64,000 nt of DNA, taken from the NCBI RefSeq assembly GCF_017876095.1, contig NZ_JAGINM010000018.1, positions 62,001-126,000 of the forward strand, given 5' to 3'. Below the pieces are notes generated by a model. That model saw only the letters and a list, made by a program, of their open reading frames with translations, made no database searches and was not told where the DNA came from. The position numbers and the translations under genes are program-made. Positions 24,167 through 33,505 of the stretch are shown piece by piece. Numbering within the stretch: position 1 is the stretch's first letter; each line of letters starts with the position of its first letter. This DNA is from Azospirillum agricola. Lineage in GTDB: Bacteria > Pseudomonadota > Alphaproteobacteria > Azospirillales > Azospirillaceae.

Positions 24167-25894
24167 ATGACGAGCGCGGCGCTGCCCGGCCGGCGGCGGG
24201 CGGAAACGTCCCGCCGCTTCGGCCTTCCCGGCGGTTCCTGGCTGTCGGTCCTGGTCTGCGCGGCCGTGCTGCTGCCGATCCTGCGCCTGCTGTGGGAGGT
24301 CGCCGGGCCGGCGCTGGGCGGCGACGTGACGGCGCTCGCCCGCGTGCTGGACTCGCCCATGACGTGGCGGGCCACCGGCAACAGCGTCGCCATCGCGCTG
24401 GGCGCCACCCTGGTCGCCGGGTTGCTCGGCGGCCCCTTCGCCCTGCTGGCCGGGACCACCGACCTGCGCGGCAAGACGGCGCTCGCCTTCTGCCTGATCC
24501 TGCCGCTGATGATCCCGCCGCAGATCATCGCCATGTCCTGGATCCACCTGACCGGCCCCGGCAGCCCGCTGCTGAAGCCGCTCGGGCTGGCGCCGCCCAC
24601 CGGCACGCCCAACCCGGTGCATTCCTCGGCCGGACTGATCCTGGTGATGGGGATCGAGCACGCGCCGCTGGTCTTCCTCGCCTTCCGCGCGGCGCTGCGC
24701 GGGGTGCCGCGCGATCTGGTCGAGGCGGCGCGGGCGACCGGCGCCGGGCCGTGGCGGGCGCTGGCCGGGGTGGCGCTGCCGCTCGGCGTCCCCGGCTTCG
24801 CCGCCGGGCTGGCGCTGGCCTTCGTGGCGGCGCTCGGCAATTTCGGCGTGCCGGCGCTGCTGGCCATCCCGGCCGGCATCCCGACCCTGCCGACGCTGAT
24901 CTACCGCCGGATGTCCGGCTTCGGCCCGTCGGCGCTGCCGGAGGTCGCGGTGCTGGCCTTGCTGATCGGCGCCATCGCCTGCCTCGGCATCGCCGCCCAG
25001 ATGATCTGCCAGCGACGCCTGCACGCGCGGGTCGCCGGACGGATCGGCACGACGGCGGTGCTGCCGCTCGGCCGCTGGCGGCTGCCGGTGGAGGTCGCCT
25101 GCTGGGTGGTCGTGGCGCTGGTGCTCGCCGCCCCGCTGGCCGCCCTGCTTTCCGCCAGCCTGATCCGTGTCTACGGCCTGCCGCTGGGCCCCGGCACGGC
25201 GACGCTCGCCCATTACGCCACCGTGCTCGGCCTCGACCAGGTCGGGCGGGCCTTCCGCAACTCGCTGCTGCTGTCCGGGGCGGCGGCGCTGCTGCTGGCG
25301 CTGGTCGCGGTCCCGCTGGCCCACGCCATGACCGGTCCGGGCCGCGCCGGGCGCATCGCGCGGGCCGTCGGCGTGCTGGTCGAGCTGCCGCACGCGGTGC
25401 CCGGCGTCGTGCTGGCGATCGGCTGCATCCTGGTTTTCCTCAAGCCGCTGCCGCTGCTGGGCGTCGGGCTGTACGGCACGCTGGGCATCATCCTGGCCGC
25501 CTACCTCGCCCGCTTCCTGTCGTTGGCGCTGCGTCCGGCGCAGGCGGCCTGCGCGGCGCTCGCCCCGACTCTGGAGGAGGCTGCGCGCTCCTGCGGCGCC
25601 GGCCCGCTGCGGCGCCTGCTGACCATCGTCACCCCGCTGGTGGCGCCCGCCGTGGCGGCCGGCGGCGTGCTGGTGTTCCTGACCACCTTCAACGAGCTGA
25701 CCGTCTCCATCCTGCTGTGGTCGCAGGGGACCGAGACGCTGGGCGTCGTCCTCTACGCGCTGGAGGAGGGCGGCAGCCCGACGCTGGGCGCGGCGCTGAG
25801 CATCCTCACCATCGTCCTGATCGTCGCCGTCATGCTGGCGGTCGGCGCGCTCGGCCGCCGCCTGCCGTCGGGCATCATCCCCTGGCGGGACTGA
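24167..25894 (+). CDS. Fused ABC transporter permease, FbpB type
   Basis: 575-residue inner-membrane protein with about twelve membrane helices arranged as two permease halves (roughly 20-280 and 300-565). Each half has an ATPase-docking EAA loop: LVEAARATGAGPWRALAGVA near residue 185 and LEEAARSCGAGPLRRLLTIV near 470. This fused form is typical of ferric iron importers. It pairs with the binding protein just upstream. The usual third gene (ATPase) is missing; the next gene is an opposite-strand Lrp regulator, so an ATPase must be supplied from elsewhere. Confidence 0.9.
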   Translation: MTSAALPGRRRAETSRRFGLPGGSWLSVLVCAAVLLPILRLLWEVAGPALGGDVTALARVLDSPMTWRATGNSVAIALGATLVAGLLGGPFALLAGTTDLRGKTALAFCLILPLMIPPQIIAMSWIHLTGPGSPLLKPLGLAPPTGTPNPVHSSAGLILVMGIEHAPLVFLAFRAALRGVPRDLVEAARATGAGPWRALAGVALPLGVPGFAAGLALAFVAALGNFGVPALLAIPAGIPTLPTLIYRRMSGFGPSALPEVAVLALLIGAIACLGIAAQMICQRRLHARVAGRIGTTAVLPLGRWRLPVEVACWVVVALVLAAPLAALLSASLIRVYGLPLGPGTATLAHYATVLGLDQVGRAFRNSLLLSGAAALLLALVAVPLAHAMTGPGRAGRIARAVGVLVELPHAVPGVVLAIGCILVFLKPLPLLGVGLYGTLGIILAAYLARFLSLALRPAQAACAALAPTLEEAARSCGAGPLRRLLTIVTPLVAPAVAAGGVLVFLTTFNELTVSILLWSQGTETLGVVLYALEEGGSPTLGAALSILTIVLIVAVMLAVGALGRRLPSGIIPWRD

Positions 25895-25904
25895 CCATTC
25901 CGCC

Positions 25905-26339
25905 CTACCGTCCGACGGTGGATTTGCGGGCCGACAGCAGGATGTTCGTCTCGGTCGAGGCGATGCCGGGGATCTGCCGCATGCGGCGCAGGGTGTCGTC
26001 GAAGCCCTCCAGCGTCTCCGTCTCGATCTCGGCGACGATGTCCCAGCGACCGTTGGTGGTGTAGAGCGTCCGCACCTCCGGAAAGCCGTTCAGCCGCGCG
26101 ATGACCGCCTCCGCCGCGCGGCCCTCCACCTCGATCATGGTGATCGCGCGCAGCATCCGGCCCTGCGTGTCCGAACGGACCACCACGGTGAAGCCGACGA
26201 TCACATGGTCGGCGACCAGCCGGTCGATGCGCGCGCGCACCGTCGCCCGCGCCAGCCCCAGCTCCTCGGCGAGGCTCGCCACCGAGCGGCGCGAATCCGC
26301 GCGCAGCAACCCGAGCAGGCGGTGATCGAGATCGTCCAT
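25905..26339 (-). CDS. Lrp/AsnC-family regulator, probable arginine catabolism regulator
   Basis: 144-residue regulator. Residues 1-60 form an AsnC-type HTH (MDDLDHRLLGLLRADSRRSV, then LAEELGLARATVRARIDRLV). The rest is a RAM ligand-binding/oligomerisation domain (VEGRAAEAVIARLNGFPEVR). It is divergent from arginase and ornithine cyclodeaminase, the arrangement seen where an Lrp-type protein activates these genes in response to arginine or ornithine. I start it at 26339; the earlier ATG at 26366 would add nine residues unlike the family. No clear Shine-Dalgarno precedes either. Confidence 0.9.
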   Translation of the reverse strand: MDDLDHRLLGLLRADSRRSVASLAEELGLARATVRARIDRLVADHVIVGFTVVVRSDTQGRMLRAITMIEVEGRAAEAVIARLNGFPEVRTLYTTNGRWDIVAEIETETLEGFDDTLRRMRQIPGIASTETNILLSARKSTVGR

Positions 26340-26480
26340 GCCGAAATGGTAAATCAAGCTTGCCAAACTGTCAAAACGACCACGCGTTTCTAACGGTCTG
26401 CCGGCTTTTTACCGCCTCCTCCGTCCCCGATACTGTTGGCGGACCAAGCGCAAACGCAGCCACGGGGACAGGGAACGAGC

Positions 26481-27425
26481 ATGACGGCGGCACGGCAACA
26501 CCCACCCATCCACATCGTCGGCGTTCCGGTGGACGTCGGCGCCGGCCAGAAGGGCGCCTCGATGGGGCCGGCGGCGCTGCGCCTCGTCGGGCTGGTGGAG
26601 ACGCTGGAGGGGCTGGGCCTGACGGTCCGCGACCTCGGCGATGTGGCGCCGAAGGGTGGGGAGCATCAGGACGACGACCGCCGCGCCCGCATCGCCGGCT
26701 GGTGCCACGCGCTGGCCGAACGCTCCTACGGGGTGATGCGGGAGGGCGCCTTCCCGGTCTTCCTCGGCGGCGACCACAGCCTGTCGATCGGCTCGGTGTC
26801 CGGGATCGCCCGCCATTGCGCCGAGGCCGGTCGCCCGCTGTTCGTGCTGTGGCTCGACGCGCACGGCGACTTCAACACGCCCGCCACCTCGCCGTCGGGC
26901 AACATCCACGGCATGCCGGCTGCCTTCCTGTGCGGCGAGGAGGGCTTCGACGGCTTCGTCCCGGCCGCTTACCGCGCGCCGGTCGATCCCTCCCACGTCC
27001 ATCTCTTCGGCATCCGCTCGCTCGATCCCGGCGAGCGGGCGCTGCTGCGGACGCGCGGGGTGGAGGTCGCCGACATGCGGCTGATCGACGAGTACGGCGT
27101 CGCCGTGCTGCTGCGCCGGATCATCGAGCGGGTGCGGGCGGCGGACGGCCATCTGCACGTCAGCCTCGACATCGACTTCCTCGACCCCTCCTTCGCGCCG
27201 GCCGTCGGCACCGCCGTGCCGGGTGGCGCCACCTACCGCGAGGCGCACCTGATCATGGAGATGCTGCACGATTCCGGCATCGTCGGCTCGCTCGACATCG
27301 TCGAGCTGAACCCGATCCTCGACGAGCGGGGCCGCAGCGCCCAGGCGCTGGTCGATCTGGCGGCGAGCCTGCTCGGCCGCCGCATCCTGGACACCCCGGC
27401 GCATGCCTTGACACGGAGCCTCTGA
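26481..27425 (+). CDS. rocF: Arginase
   Basis: 314-residue cytosolic Mn2+ enzyme hydrolysing L-arginine to ornithine and urea. All metal ligands are visible: H99 in GGDHSLSIGS, D126, H128 and D130 in DAHGDFN, and D230 and D232 in SLDIDFLDPSF. The C-terminal VPGGATYREA and IVELNPILDERG are typical of the arginase branch rather than agmatinase. The ATG at 26481 has AGGGAACG upstream; an ATG at 26436 is possible but adds a non-conserved stretch. Three bases separate its stop from ornithine cyclodeaminase, so the two enzymes are cotranslated. The Lrp regulator is divergent, 141 bases away. Confidence 0.95.
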   Translation: MTAARQHPPIHIVGVPVDVGAGQKGASMGPAALRLVGLVETLEGLGLTVRDLGDVAPKGGEHQDDDRRARIAGWCHALAERSYGVMREGAFPVFLGGDHSLSIGSVSGIARHCAEAGRPLFVLWLDAHGDFNTPATSPSGNIHGMPAAFLCGEEGFDGFVPAAYRAPVDPSHVHLFGIRSLDPGERALLRTRGVEVADMRLIDEYGVAVLLRRIIERVRAADGHLHVSLDIDFLDPSFAPAVGTAVPGGATYREAHLIMEMLHDSGIVGSLDIVELNPILDERGRSAQALVDLAASLLGRRILDTPAHALTRSL

Positions 27426-27427
27426 CC

Positions 27428-28486
27428 ATGATCCCCAACCTGAACATCGTCCCCTTCGTCAGCGTCGACCACATGATGAAGCTGGTGCTGACCGTCGGCG
27501 TCGAGCGCTTCCTGTCCGAGCTGGCCGGCTATGTCGAGGAGGATTTCCGCCGTTGGGAGGCGTTCGACAAGACGCCGCGCGTCGCCTCGCACAGCGCCGA
27601 GGGCGTGATCGAGCTGATGCCGACCAGCGACGGCCGCAACTACGGCTTCAAATACGTCAACGGCCACCCGAAGAACACGCGCGAGGGCCGGCAGACCGTC
27701 ACCGCCTTCGGCGTGCTAGCCGACGTCGCCACCGGCTATCCGGTGCTGATGTCGGAGATGACGATCCTGACGGCGCTGCGCACCGCCGCGACCTCGGCGG
27801 TGGCGGCCAAGCATCTGGCGCGGCCGGACTCGCGCCGCATGGCGATCATCGGCAACGGCGCCCAGTCGGAGTTCCAGGCACTGGCCTTCAAGGCGCTGCT
27901 GGGCGTCACCGAGCTGCGGCTTCACGACATCGACCCGGACGCCACGGAGAAATGCGCCCGCAACCTCGGCGGGCTCGGCTTCGCCATCACCGCCTGCCGC
28001 TCCGCCCAGGAGGCGGTGGAGGGCGCCGACGTCATCACCACGGTGACGGCGGACAAGCAGTGCGCCACCATCCTGACCGACAACATGGCCGGGGCCGGCG
28101 TGCACATCAACGCGGTCGGCGGCGACTGCCCCGGCAAGACCGAGCTGCACCGCGACATCCTGCTGCGCTCCGACATCTTCGTCGAGTACACGCCGCAGAC
28201 CCGCGTCGAGGGCGAGATCCAGCAGCTCGCACCCGACCATCCGGTGACCGAGCTGTGGCGGGTGATGACCGGCGCCGCTCCCGGCCGGCGCGACGCCCGC
28301 CAGATCACCCTGTTCGACAGCGTCGGCTTCGCCACCGAGGATTTCTCGGCCCTGCGCTACGTCCGCGACCGGCTGGCCGGCACCCGGCTGTACCAGGAGC
28401 TGGACATGCTGGCCGACCCCGACGAGCCGCGCGACCTCTTCGGCATGCTGCTGCGCGCCGCCGCCCTCGGCGCAGTCCCCGCGTAA
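27428..28486 (+). CDS. arcB: Ornithine cyclodeaminase
   Basis: 352-residue NAD-dependent enzyme converting L-ornithine to L-proline and ammonia, completing the arginine-to-proline route started by arginase. It belongs to the OCD/mu-crystallin family. NAD-binding is at RRMAIIGNGAQSEFQALAF (about residue 139). The substrate side includes YGFKYVNGHPKNTREGRQTV and an Asp in the family loop HINAVGGDCPGKTEL. Length and the NIVPFVSVDHMMKLV opening match the ArcB-type enzymes of rhizobia and relatives. Starts two bases after the arginase stop. Confidence 0.93.
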   Translation: MIPNLNIVPFVSVDHMMKLVLTVGVERFLSELAGYVEEDFRRWEAFDKTPRVASHSAEGVIELMPTSDGRNYGFKYVNGHPKNTREGRQTVTAFGVLADVATGYPVLMSEMTILTALRTAATSAVAAKHLARPDSRRMAIIGNGAQSEFQALAFKALLGVTELRLHDIDPDATEKCARNLGGLGFAITACRSAQEAVEGADVITTVTADKQCATILTDNMAGAGVHINAVGGDCPGKTELHRDILLRSDIFVEYTPQTRVEGEIQQLAPDHPVTELWRVMTGAAPGRRDARQITLFDSVGFATEDFSALRYVRDRLAGTRLYQELDMLADPDEPRDLFGMLLRAAALGAVPA

Positions 28487-28626
28487 AGGGGGGCGAAGGT
28501 TCGGGCTCTCCCACTTCCGACATCCCTCTTTCTCCGTCAGCCCCACGCCCAACTTGACGCCCCCAAAGGCGGGTGGAAAGATCGCTGCCGGCCCGACCCG
28601 CCGGGCCATGGGTGAGAAGGGCCTTG

Positions 28627-31600
28627 ATGGAAAAGAATATTTTTCATTACATCTGGAAACACAGCGCAAGACAGCAAATCTTCATCGCCTTTTTGACGAT
28701 CGCGTCCTTCCCGGTCCTCTACGCCTCGCTCGAACTGCCGAAGATCATCATCAACCGGGCCATCTCGGAGCCGGAGGAGCATCGCTCCATCCTCGGCTTC
28801 GCGCTGGAGCCGGTGCCCTACCTGCTGGTGCTGTGCGTCGCCTTCCTGCTGCTGGTTCTGGCCAACGGCGCCTTCAAGATGCGGATCAACACGCTGAAGG
28901 GCGTGGTCGGCGAACGGCAGGTGCGGCGGCTGCGCTTCACCCTGCTCGACCGCATGCTGCGCTTCCCGCTGCCGCACTTCTCCAAGGTCAGCCAGGGCGA
29001 GCTGATCTCCACCGTGACGGCGGAGACCGAACCGCTGGCCGGCTTCATCGGCGACGCCTTCGCCCAGCCGCTCTACCAGGGCGGCACGATGCTGACCATC
29101 CTGCTGTTCCTGTTCATCCAGGAACCGCTGATCGGCGTCGTCTCGGTGGCGCTGATCCCGTTGCAGGCCTACATCATTCCCAAGCTTCAGATCAAAGTGA
29201 AGCTGCTCGGCAAGGAGCGCATCCGCAAGGTCCGCCAGATCTCCGAGCGCATCGGCGAGAGCGTCGACAACATCCGCGAGATCCGCACCAACGGCACCAT
29301 CCGCTATGTCGAGGCCGATTTCGCCAAGTACCTCGGGCAGATTTTCGATATCCGTTTCGAAATCTACCAGAGAAAATACTTCATCAAGTTCCTGAACAAT
29401 TTCATCAACCAGATCACACCCTTCTTCTTCTTCTCGATCGGCGGCTATTTCGTTCTGAAGGGCGACCTGTCGATCGGCTCGCTGGTGGCGGCGCTGTCGG
29501 CCTTCAAGGACCTGACGGCGCCGTGGAAGGAACTGCTCGACTATTACCAGAACGCCTACGACGCCCAGATCAAGTTCGAGCAGATCTCCGAGCAGTTCTC
29601 GCCGCCCTTCCTGTTCGAATGGCCGGCCCCCGCCCCCGGCCTGCCGACCAACCTCCAGGCGCCCTACCGCATGGATCAGGTGAGCTGGACCAACGAGTAC
29701 GGCGACCGGGTGCTGCACCGGCTGTCGCTCGACATCCCGCCGGGCGCCTTCGTCGGCATCGCCGGAGCCAACGCCCTGGCCCTGCGCCGGCTGGCCGAGA
29801 TGATGGTCCGCCTGTCGCCGCCGACCTCCGGCCGCATCCTGATCGGCGAGCATCCGCTCGACACGCTGCCGCTCGACCTGCTGGGGCGGCGCATGGCCTA
29901 CGCCGGCCCCGAACCGCACATGTTCACCGGCAGCATCATGCAGAACATGACCTACGGCCTGCGCCACCGCCCGCCGGAGGAGGATCCGGCGACCATGACG
30001 CCCGAACGCCGCCGCCAGATCCGCGAGGCCAAGGCGTCGGGCAACCCGCACGAGAGCATGGAGGACATCTGGACCGACTTCGCCCAGATCGGCGTCACCG
30101 ACTGGCGCAGCCTGCGCCCCTGGCTGGTGCAGTGCCTGGAGGCGACGGGCGGCGAGGAGCAGATCTACCGCCGCGGCCTGCGCGAGGTCTTCGACCCCGA
30201 CGACTACCCCTTCATCGCCGAACCGCTGCTGCGCGCCCGCCACCGGCTGCGCGACACGCTGGCCGAGCGCGGCATGGACGGCGTGCTCGAACGCTTCGAG
30301 CCCGACCGCTTCAACCCCCACGCCAGCCTGGCGGAGAACATGCTGTTCGGCCTGCCGGACGGCAAGGGCCTGACCATCGCCCGGCTCGTCTGCCACGCCA
30401 GCCTGCGGGCGCTGATGGAGGAGCACGGGCTGTGGGAACCGGCGGTCCGCATCGGCCGCCGTTTCTCGATGCGGGTCGTCTCGGTCTATCAGGACAGTCC
30501 CGACGGCGAGGTCCTGATGATGCGCTACCCGCACCTCGACGATGCGCTGTTCGAGGAGCTGGTGGAGAGCGTCAACCGGCTGCGGCGGCGCGCCGACCGG
30601 CTGGAGCGCCGCCAGTCCGAAAGCGACAAGCTGCTGTTCGCCACCATGTTCCTGATGATCGTCCCGACCCGCGACGGCGGCGATCTGGTGCCGCAGCCGC
30701 AGCAGGACGCGATCATGGCGATCCGCCGCCGTCTGCTCGGCGACCCGCCGGAGGACCTGCGCGAGGCGATCCTCGTCTTCGACCAGAACCTCTACCACGG
30801 CCGCCTGAACGTGCTGGACAATCTGCTGTTCGGCCGCATCACCACCGAGGATCCCCAGGTCATCGCCGAACTGCGCGCCCTGGTCGACCAGACGCTGCTG
30901 GAGACCGACGCGCGCGGCTACGTGCTGGTGTTGGTGGCGCTGGACGAGGTCGGGATCGGCGGCTCCCTGCTGCCGGTCGGCGTGCGCCAACGCATCCAGC
31001 TCGTGCGCGGGCTGCTGAAGAAACCGGACATCTTCGTCATCCATCAGGCCATGAACAGCTACGACCCGGCGGAGCGGCTGGAGATTTTCCGCCGCATGAA
31101 GGCCGCGCTGCCGACCATGACGATGATCGTGCTGGAGGACCGCATCGCCGACGATGCGGCCTTCGACCGCGTCTACGACCTGGAGGACGGGCGTCTGGTC
31201 CCGCGCGGCCAGGACACCGACCAGGACGAGGACGAGGGCGCCCCGGCGGGCGACCGCGGCACCGACGAGGCGGCGCTGCGCCTGATGTCGCGCTCGCCTT
31301 TGTTCGCCGATCTGCCCGAGACGATCCTGCGCCGTCTGCTCGGTTCCTCGGAATGGCGGATGGTGAAGGCCGGCGATTTCATCTACCGCAGCGGCGACAC
31401 CCCCGAGTTCGTCTTCGTCATCGCCGAGGGCGAGGCCGAGCTGGTCCGCCTCCAGCCTGGGCGCGAGCCGCTGCACATCGCCTACATCAAGCCGCCGGAA
31501 GTCTTCGGCGACATGGAACTGCTGGCGGGAACCCGGCGTTTCTCGACCATCCGCGCGCGCACCGACCTGCGGCTGCTGCGGCTGGACGGCACGACCCTGT

Positions 31601-31686
31601 TGCGTATCCTGCCGTCCGTGCCAAGCTTGCCGATGCGGGTCATCCAGCAGATCGGCCGGCGCCTGACCAGCGAGGCGCCACCATGA
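28627..31686 (+). CDS. Pseudo-ABC exporter with cyclic-nucleotide-binding domain
   Basis: 1019 residues. An N-terminal type-1 exporter membrane domain (about 15-310, several hydrophobic helices) is followed by an ABC-like domain that keeps its scaffold but has lost every catalytic element. Walker A is GIAGANALALRRL (377-389, no Lys/Ser). The Q-loop is AGPEPHMF (426-433, Gln replaced by Pro), the signature is LLPVGVRQ (781-788), Walker B ends in H806-Q807 instead of Asp-Glu, and the switch His is E837. About 300 extra residues sit between Q-loop and signature. Three N-x-x-x-G motifs recur (NMTYG 440-444, ENMLFG 571-576, DNLLFG 731-736). A cNMP-binding domain occupies about 890-1010. It cannot be an ordinary ATP-driven pump; a signal-responsive membrane scaffold is my inference. 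A complete peptide-type ABC importer set follows 31 bases on. Confidence 0.8.
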   Translation: MEKNIFHYIWKHSARQQIFIAFLTIASFPVLYASLELPKIIINRAISEPEEHRSILGFALEPVPYLLVLCVAFLLLVLANGAFKMRINTLKGVVGERQVRRLRFTLLDRMLRFPLPHFSKVSQGELISTVTAETEPLAGFIGDAFAQPLYQGGTMLTILLFLFIQEPLIGVVSVALIPLQAYIIPKLQIKVKLLGKERIRKVRQISERIGESVDNIREIRTNGTIRYVEADFAKYLGQIFDIRFEIYQRKYFIKFLNNFINQITPFFFFSIGGYFVLKGDLSIGSLVAALSAFKDLTAPWKELLDYYQNAYDAQIKFEQISEQFSPPFLFEWPAPAPGLPTNLQAPYRMDQVSWTNEYGDRVLHRLSLDIPPGAFVGIAGANALALRRLAEMMVRLSPPTSGRILIGEHPLDTLPLDLLGRRMAYAGPEPHMFTGSIMQNMTYGLRHRPPEEDPATMTPERRRQIREAKASGNPHESMEDIWTDFAQIGVTDWRSLRPWLVQCLEATGGEEQIYRRGLREVFDPDDYPFIAEPLLRARHRLRDTLAERGMDGVLERFEPDRFNPHASLAENMLFGLPDGKGLTIARLVCHASLRALMEEHGLWEPAVRIGRRFSMRVVSVYQDSPDGEVLMMRYPHLDDALFEELVESVNRLRRRADRLERRQSESDKLLFATMFLMIVPTRDGGDLVPQPQQDAIMAIRRRLLGDPPEDLREAILVFDQNLYHGRLNVLDNLLFGRITTEDPQVIAELRALVDQTLLETDARGYVLVLVALDEVGIGGSLLPVGVRQRIQLVRGLLKKPDIFVIHQAMNSYDPAERLEIFRRMKAALPTMTMIVLEDRIADDAAFDRVYDLEDGRLVPRGQDTDQDEDEGAPAGDRGTDEAALRLMSRSPLFADLPETILRRLLGSSEWRMVKAGDFIYRSGDTPEFVFVIAEGEAELVRLQPGREPLHIAYIKPPEVFGDMELLAGTRRFSTIRARTDLRLLRLDGTTLLRILPSVPSLPMRVIQQIGRRLTSEAPP

Positions 31687-31717
31687 CCCTCTTCCGGCGG
31701 GCAGCGAGGACGGTGCG

Positions 31718-33505
31718 ATGCTGAGGGTGGAGACTCTGTCGATCCGGTTCCGCCGTTCGGCCTCTCCCCGCCCGGCGGTGAGCGGCGTGAGCTTCTCCGT
31801 CGGGGCCGGGCAGAGCGTGGCGCTGGTCGGCGAATCCGGGTCCGGCAAGACGCTGACCTGCCGCAGCATCCTCGGCATCCTGCCACGCGGGGCCGAGGTG
31901 TGCGGCGGCTCCGTCCGCTTCGGCTGCAAGAAGGCGGGCGAGGTCGACCTGCTGACGCTGTCGCGGTCGGGCCTGCGCGCCATCCGCGGCAGCCAGATCT
32001 CCATGATCTTCCAGGAGCCGATGAGCGCGCTCTCGCCGCTGCACACCATCGGTGCCCAGACGGCGGAGGTGCTGCGCCTGCACGGCAACGCCTCCCGCTC
32101 CCAGGCCCGCGCCGAGTGCTTGGCGATGTTCGAGCGGGTCGGCTTTCCCGATCCGGAGCGCGCCTACCGCTCCTACCCGTTCCAGCTCTCCGGCGGGCTG
32201 CGCCAGCGGGCGATGATCGCCATGGCGATGGTCGGTCGGCCGCGCCTGCTGATCGCCGACGAACCGACCACGGCGCTCGACGTCACGCTGCAAGCCCAGG
32301 TGCTGGCGCTCATCAAGACGCTCCAGGCGGAAACCGGCATGGCGGTGCTGATGGTCACCCACGATCTCGGCGTGGTCGCCAACATGGCCGACGCCGTGGT
32401 GGTGCTGCGCGCCGGGCGGGTGATGGAATCGGGGGCCTGCGCCGACGTGCTTGGCCGTCCCCTGCACGGCTACACCCGCAAGCTGATGGCGGCGGCCCCG
32501 ATGATCCCCGACTACCCGGAGGTCGCCCCGGAGGCGGCGGTATCCCCCACCGACGCCGCCACCGCCACCGCCCCCGTCGACGCCATCCTGGAGTTCCACG
32601 GCGTCGCCAAGACCTTCGAGCGCGGCGCCAGCCGGGTGAGGGCGCTGGCCGGAATCGATCTCCGGGTCCGGCGCGGCGAGACGCTGGCCATCGTCGGCGA
32701 ATCCGGCTCGGGCAAGACGACGCTGGCGCGGCTCGCCATGCTGGCCGACCGGCCGGACCCCGGCGCCCGCATCCTGTTCCGCCCGGCGGCCGGCGCCGAG
32801 GCCGTCGACCTGTCGGCCCAGCCGCCGGACGCGCTGCTCGACTACCGCCGCCGCGCCCAGATGGTGTTCCAGGACCCCTACGCCTCGCTCAGCCCGCGCA
32901 TGACGGTCGGCTCGATCATCGGCGAGCCGCTGACCATCCACGGCGTCTGCGACGCCGACGAGCGGCACCGGCGGGTGCGGGCACTGATGGCGCGGGTCGG
33001 GCTGGACCCGGCCTGGGCGACCCGCTACCCGCACGCCTTCTCCGGCGGCCAGCGCCAGCGCATCGGCATCGCCCGCGCCCTGGCGCTCGACCCGATGCTG
33101 CTGATCTGCGACGAGCCGACCTCGGCGCTCGACGTCTCGGTGCAGGCGCAGGTTCTGGACCTTCTGGAATCGATCAAGGAACGGCTCGGCCTCAGCCTGA
33201 TGTTCATCTCGCACGATCTGGCGGTGGTCGCCCGGCTGGCCGACCGGGTCGTCGTCATGCGCGCCGGACAGGTGGTGGAGCAGGCGCCGCCGGCCGTCCT
33301 GTTCTCCGCCCCGGTCCACCCCTACACCCAGGCGCTGATCGCCGCCTCGCCGGAACCGGACGTGAACCGCCCCATCGACATCCGCAAGGTGGCGCTCGGC
33401 GCCGGCGCGCCCGATCTGTGGCCGGCGGCCTTCCGCCCCACGCCGGACGGACCGCCCCCGCTGGTCGAGGTCGCCCCCGGCCATTTCGTGCGGCGGGCGG
33501 CATGA
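31718..33505 (+). CDS. Fused two-domain peptide ABC transporter ATPase (DppD-DppF / YejF type)
   Basis: 595-residue cytosolic ATPase with two complete nucleotide-binding domains. The first has Walker A GESGSGKT at 38-45, signature LSGGLRQR near 157 and Walker B LLIADEPTTALD. The second has Walker A GESGSGKT at about 327-334, signature FSGGQRQR near 441 and LLICDEPTSALD. Each half ends with the oligopeptide-transporter C-terminal pattern (HGYTRKLMAAAP; HPYTQALIAASP). This fused form is typical of YejF-like importers. It overlaps the binding-protein gene by four bases (ATGA) and so belongs to a four-gene importer operon. GAGGA precedes the ATG. Confidence 0.93.
   Translation: MLRVETLSIRFRRSASPRPAVSGVSFSVGAGQSVALVGESGSGKTLTCRSILGILPRGAEVCGGSVRFGCKKAGEVDLLTLSRSGLRAIRGSQISMIFQEPMSALSPLHTIGAQTAEVLRLHGNASRSQARAECLAMFERVGFPDPERAYRSYPFQLSGGLRQRAMIAMAMVGRPRLLIADEPTTALDVTLQAQVLALIKTLQAETGMAVLMVTHDLGVVANMADAVVVLRAGRVMESGACADVLGRPLHGYTRKLMAAAPMIPDYPEVAPEAAVSPTDAATATAPVDAILEFHGVAKTFERGASRVRALAGIDLRVRRGETLAIVGESGSGKTTLARLAMLADRPDPGARILFRPAAGAEAVDLSAQPPDALLDYRRRAQMVFQDPYASLSPRMTVGSIIGEPLTIHGVCDADERHRRVRALMARVGLDPAWATRYPHAFSGGQRQRIGIARALALDPMLLICDEPTSALDVSVQAQVLDLLESIKERLGLSLMFISHDLAVVARLADRVVVMRAGQVVEQAPPAVLFSAPVHPYTQALIAASPEPDVNRPIDIRKVALGAGAPDLWPAAFRPTPDGPPPLVEVAPGHFVRRAA

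Noticed and set aside
28537..32088. A 1183-codon open frame antisense to the pseudo-ABC gene
   Set aside because: Composition is Arg/His/Gln/Asp/Val-rich low complexity, typical of a GC-rich mirror frame; no start signals, no recognisable domain, and the sense frame has clear protein structure.
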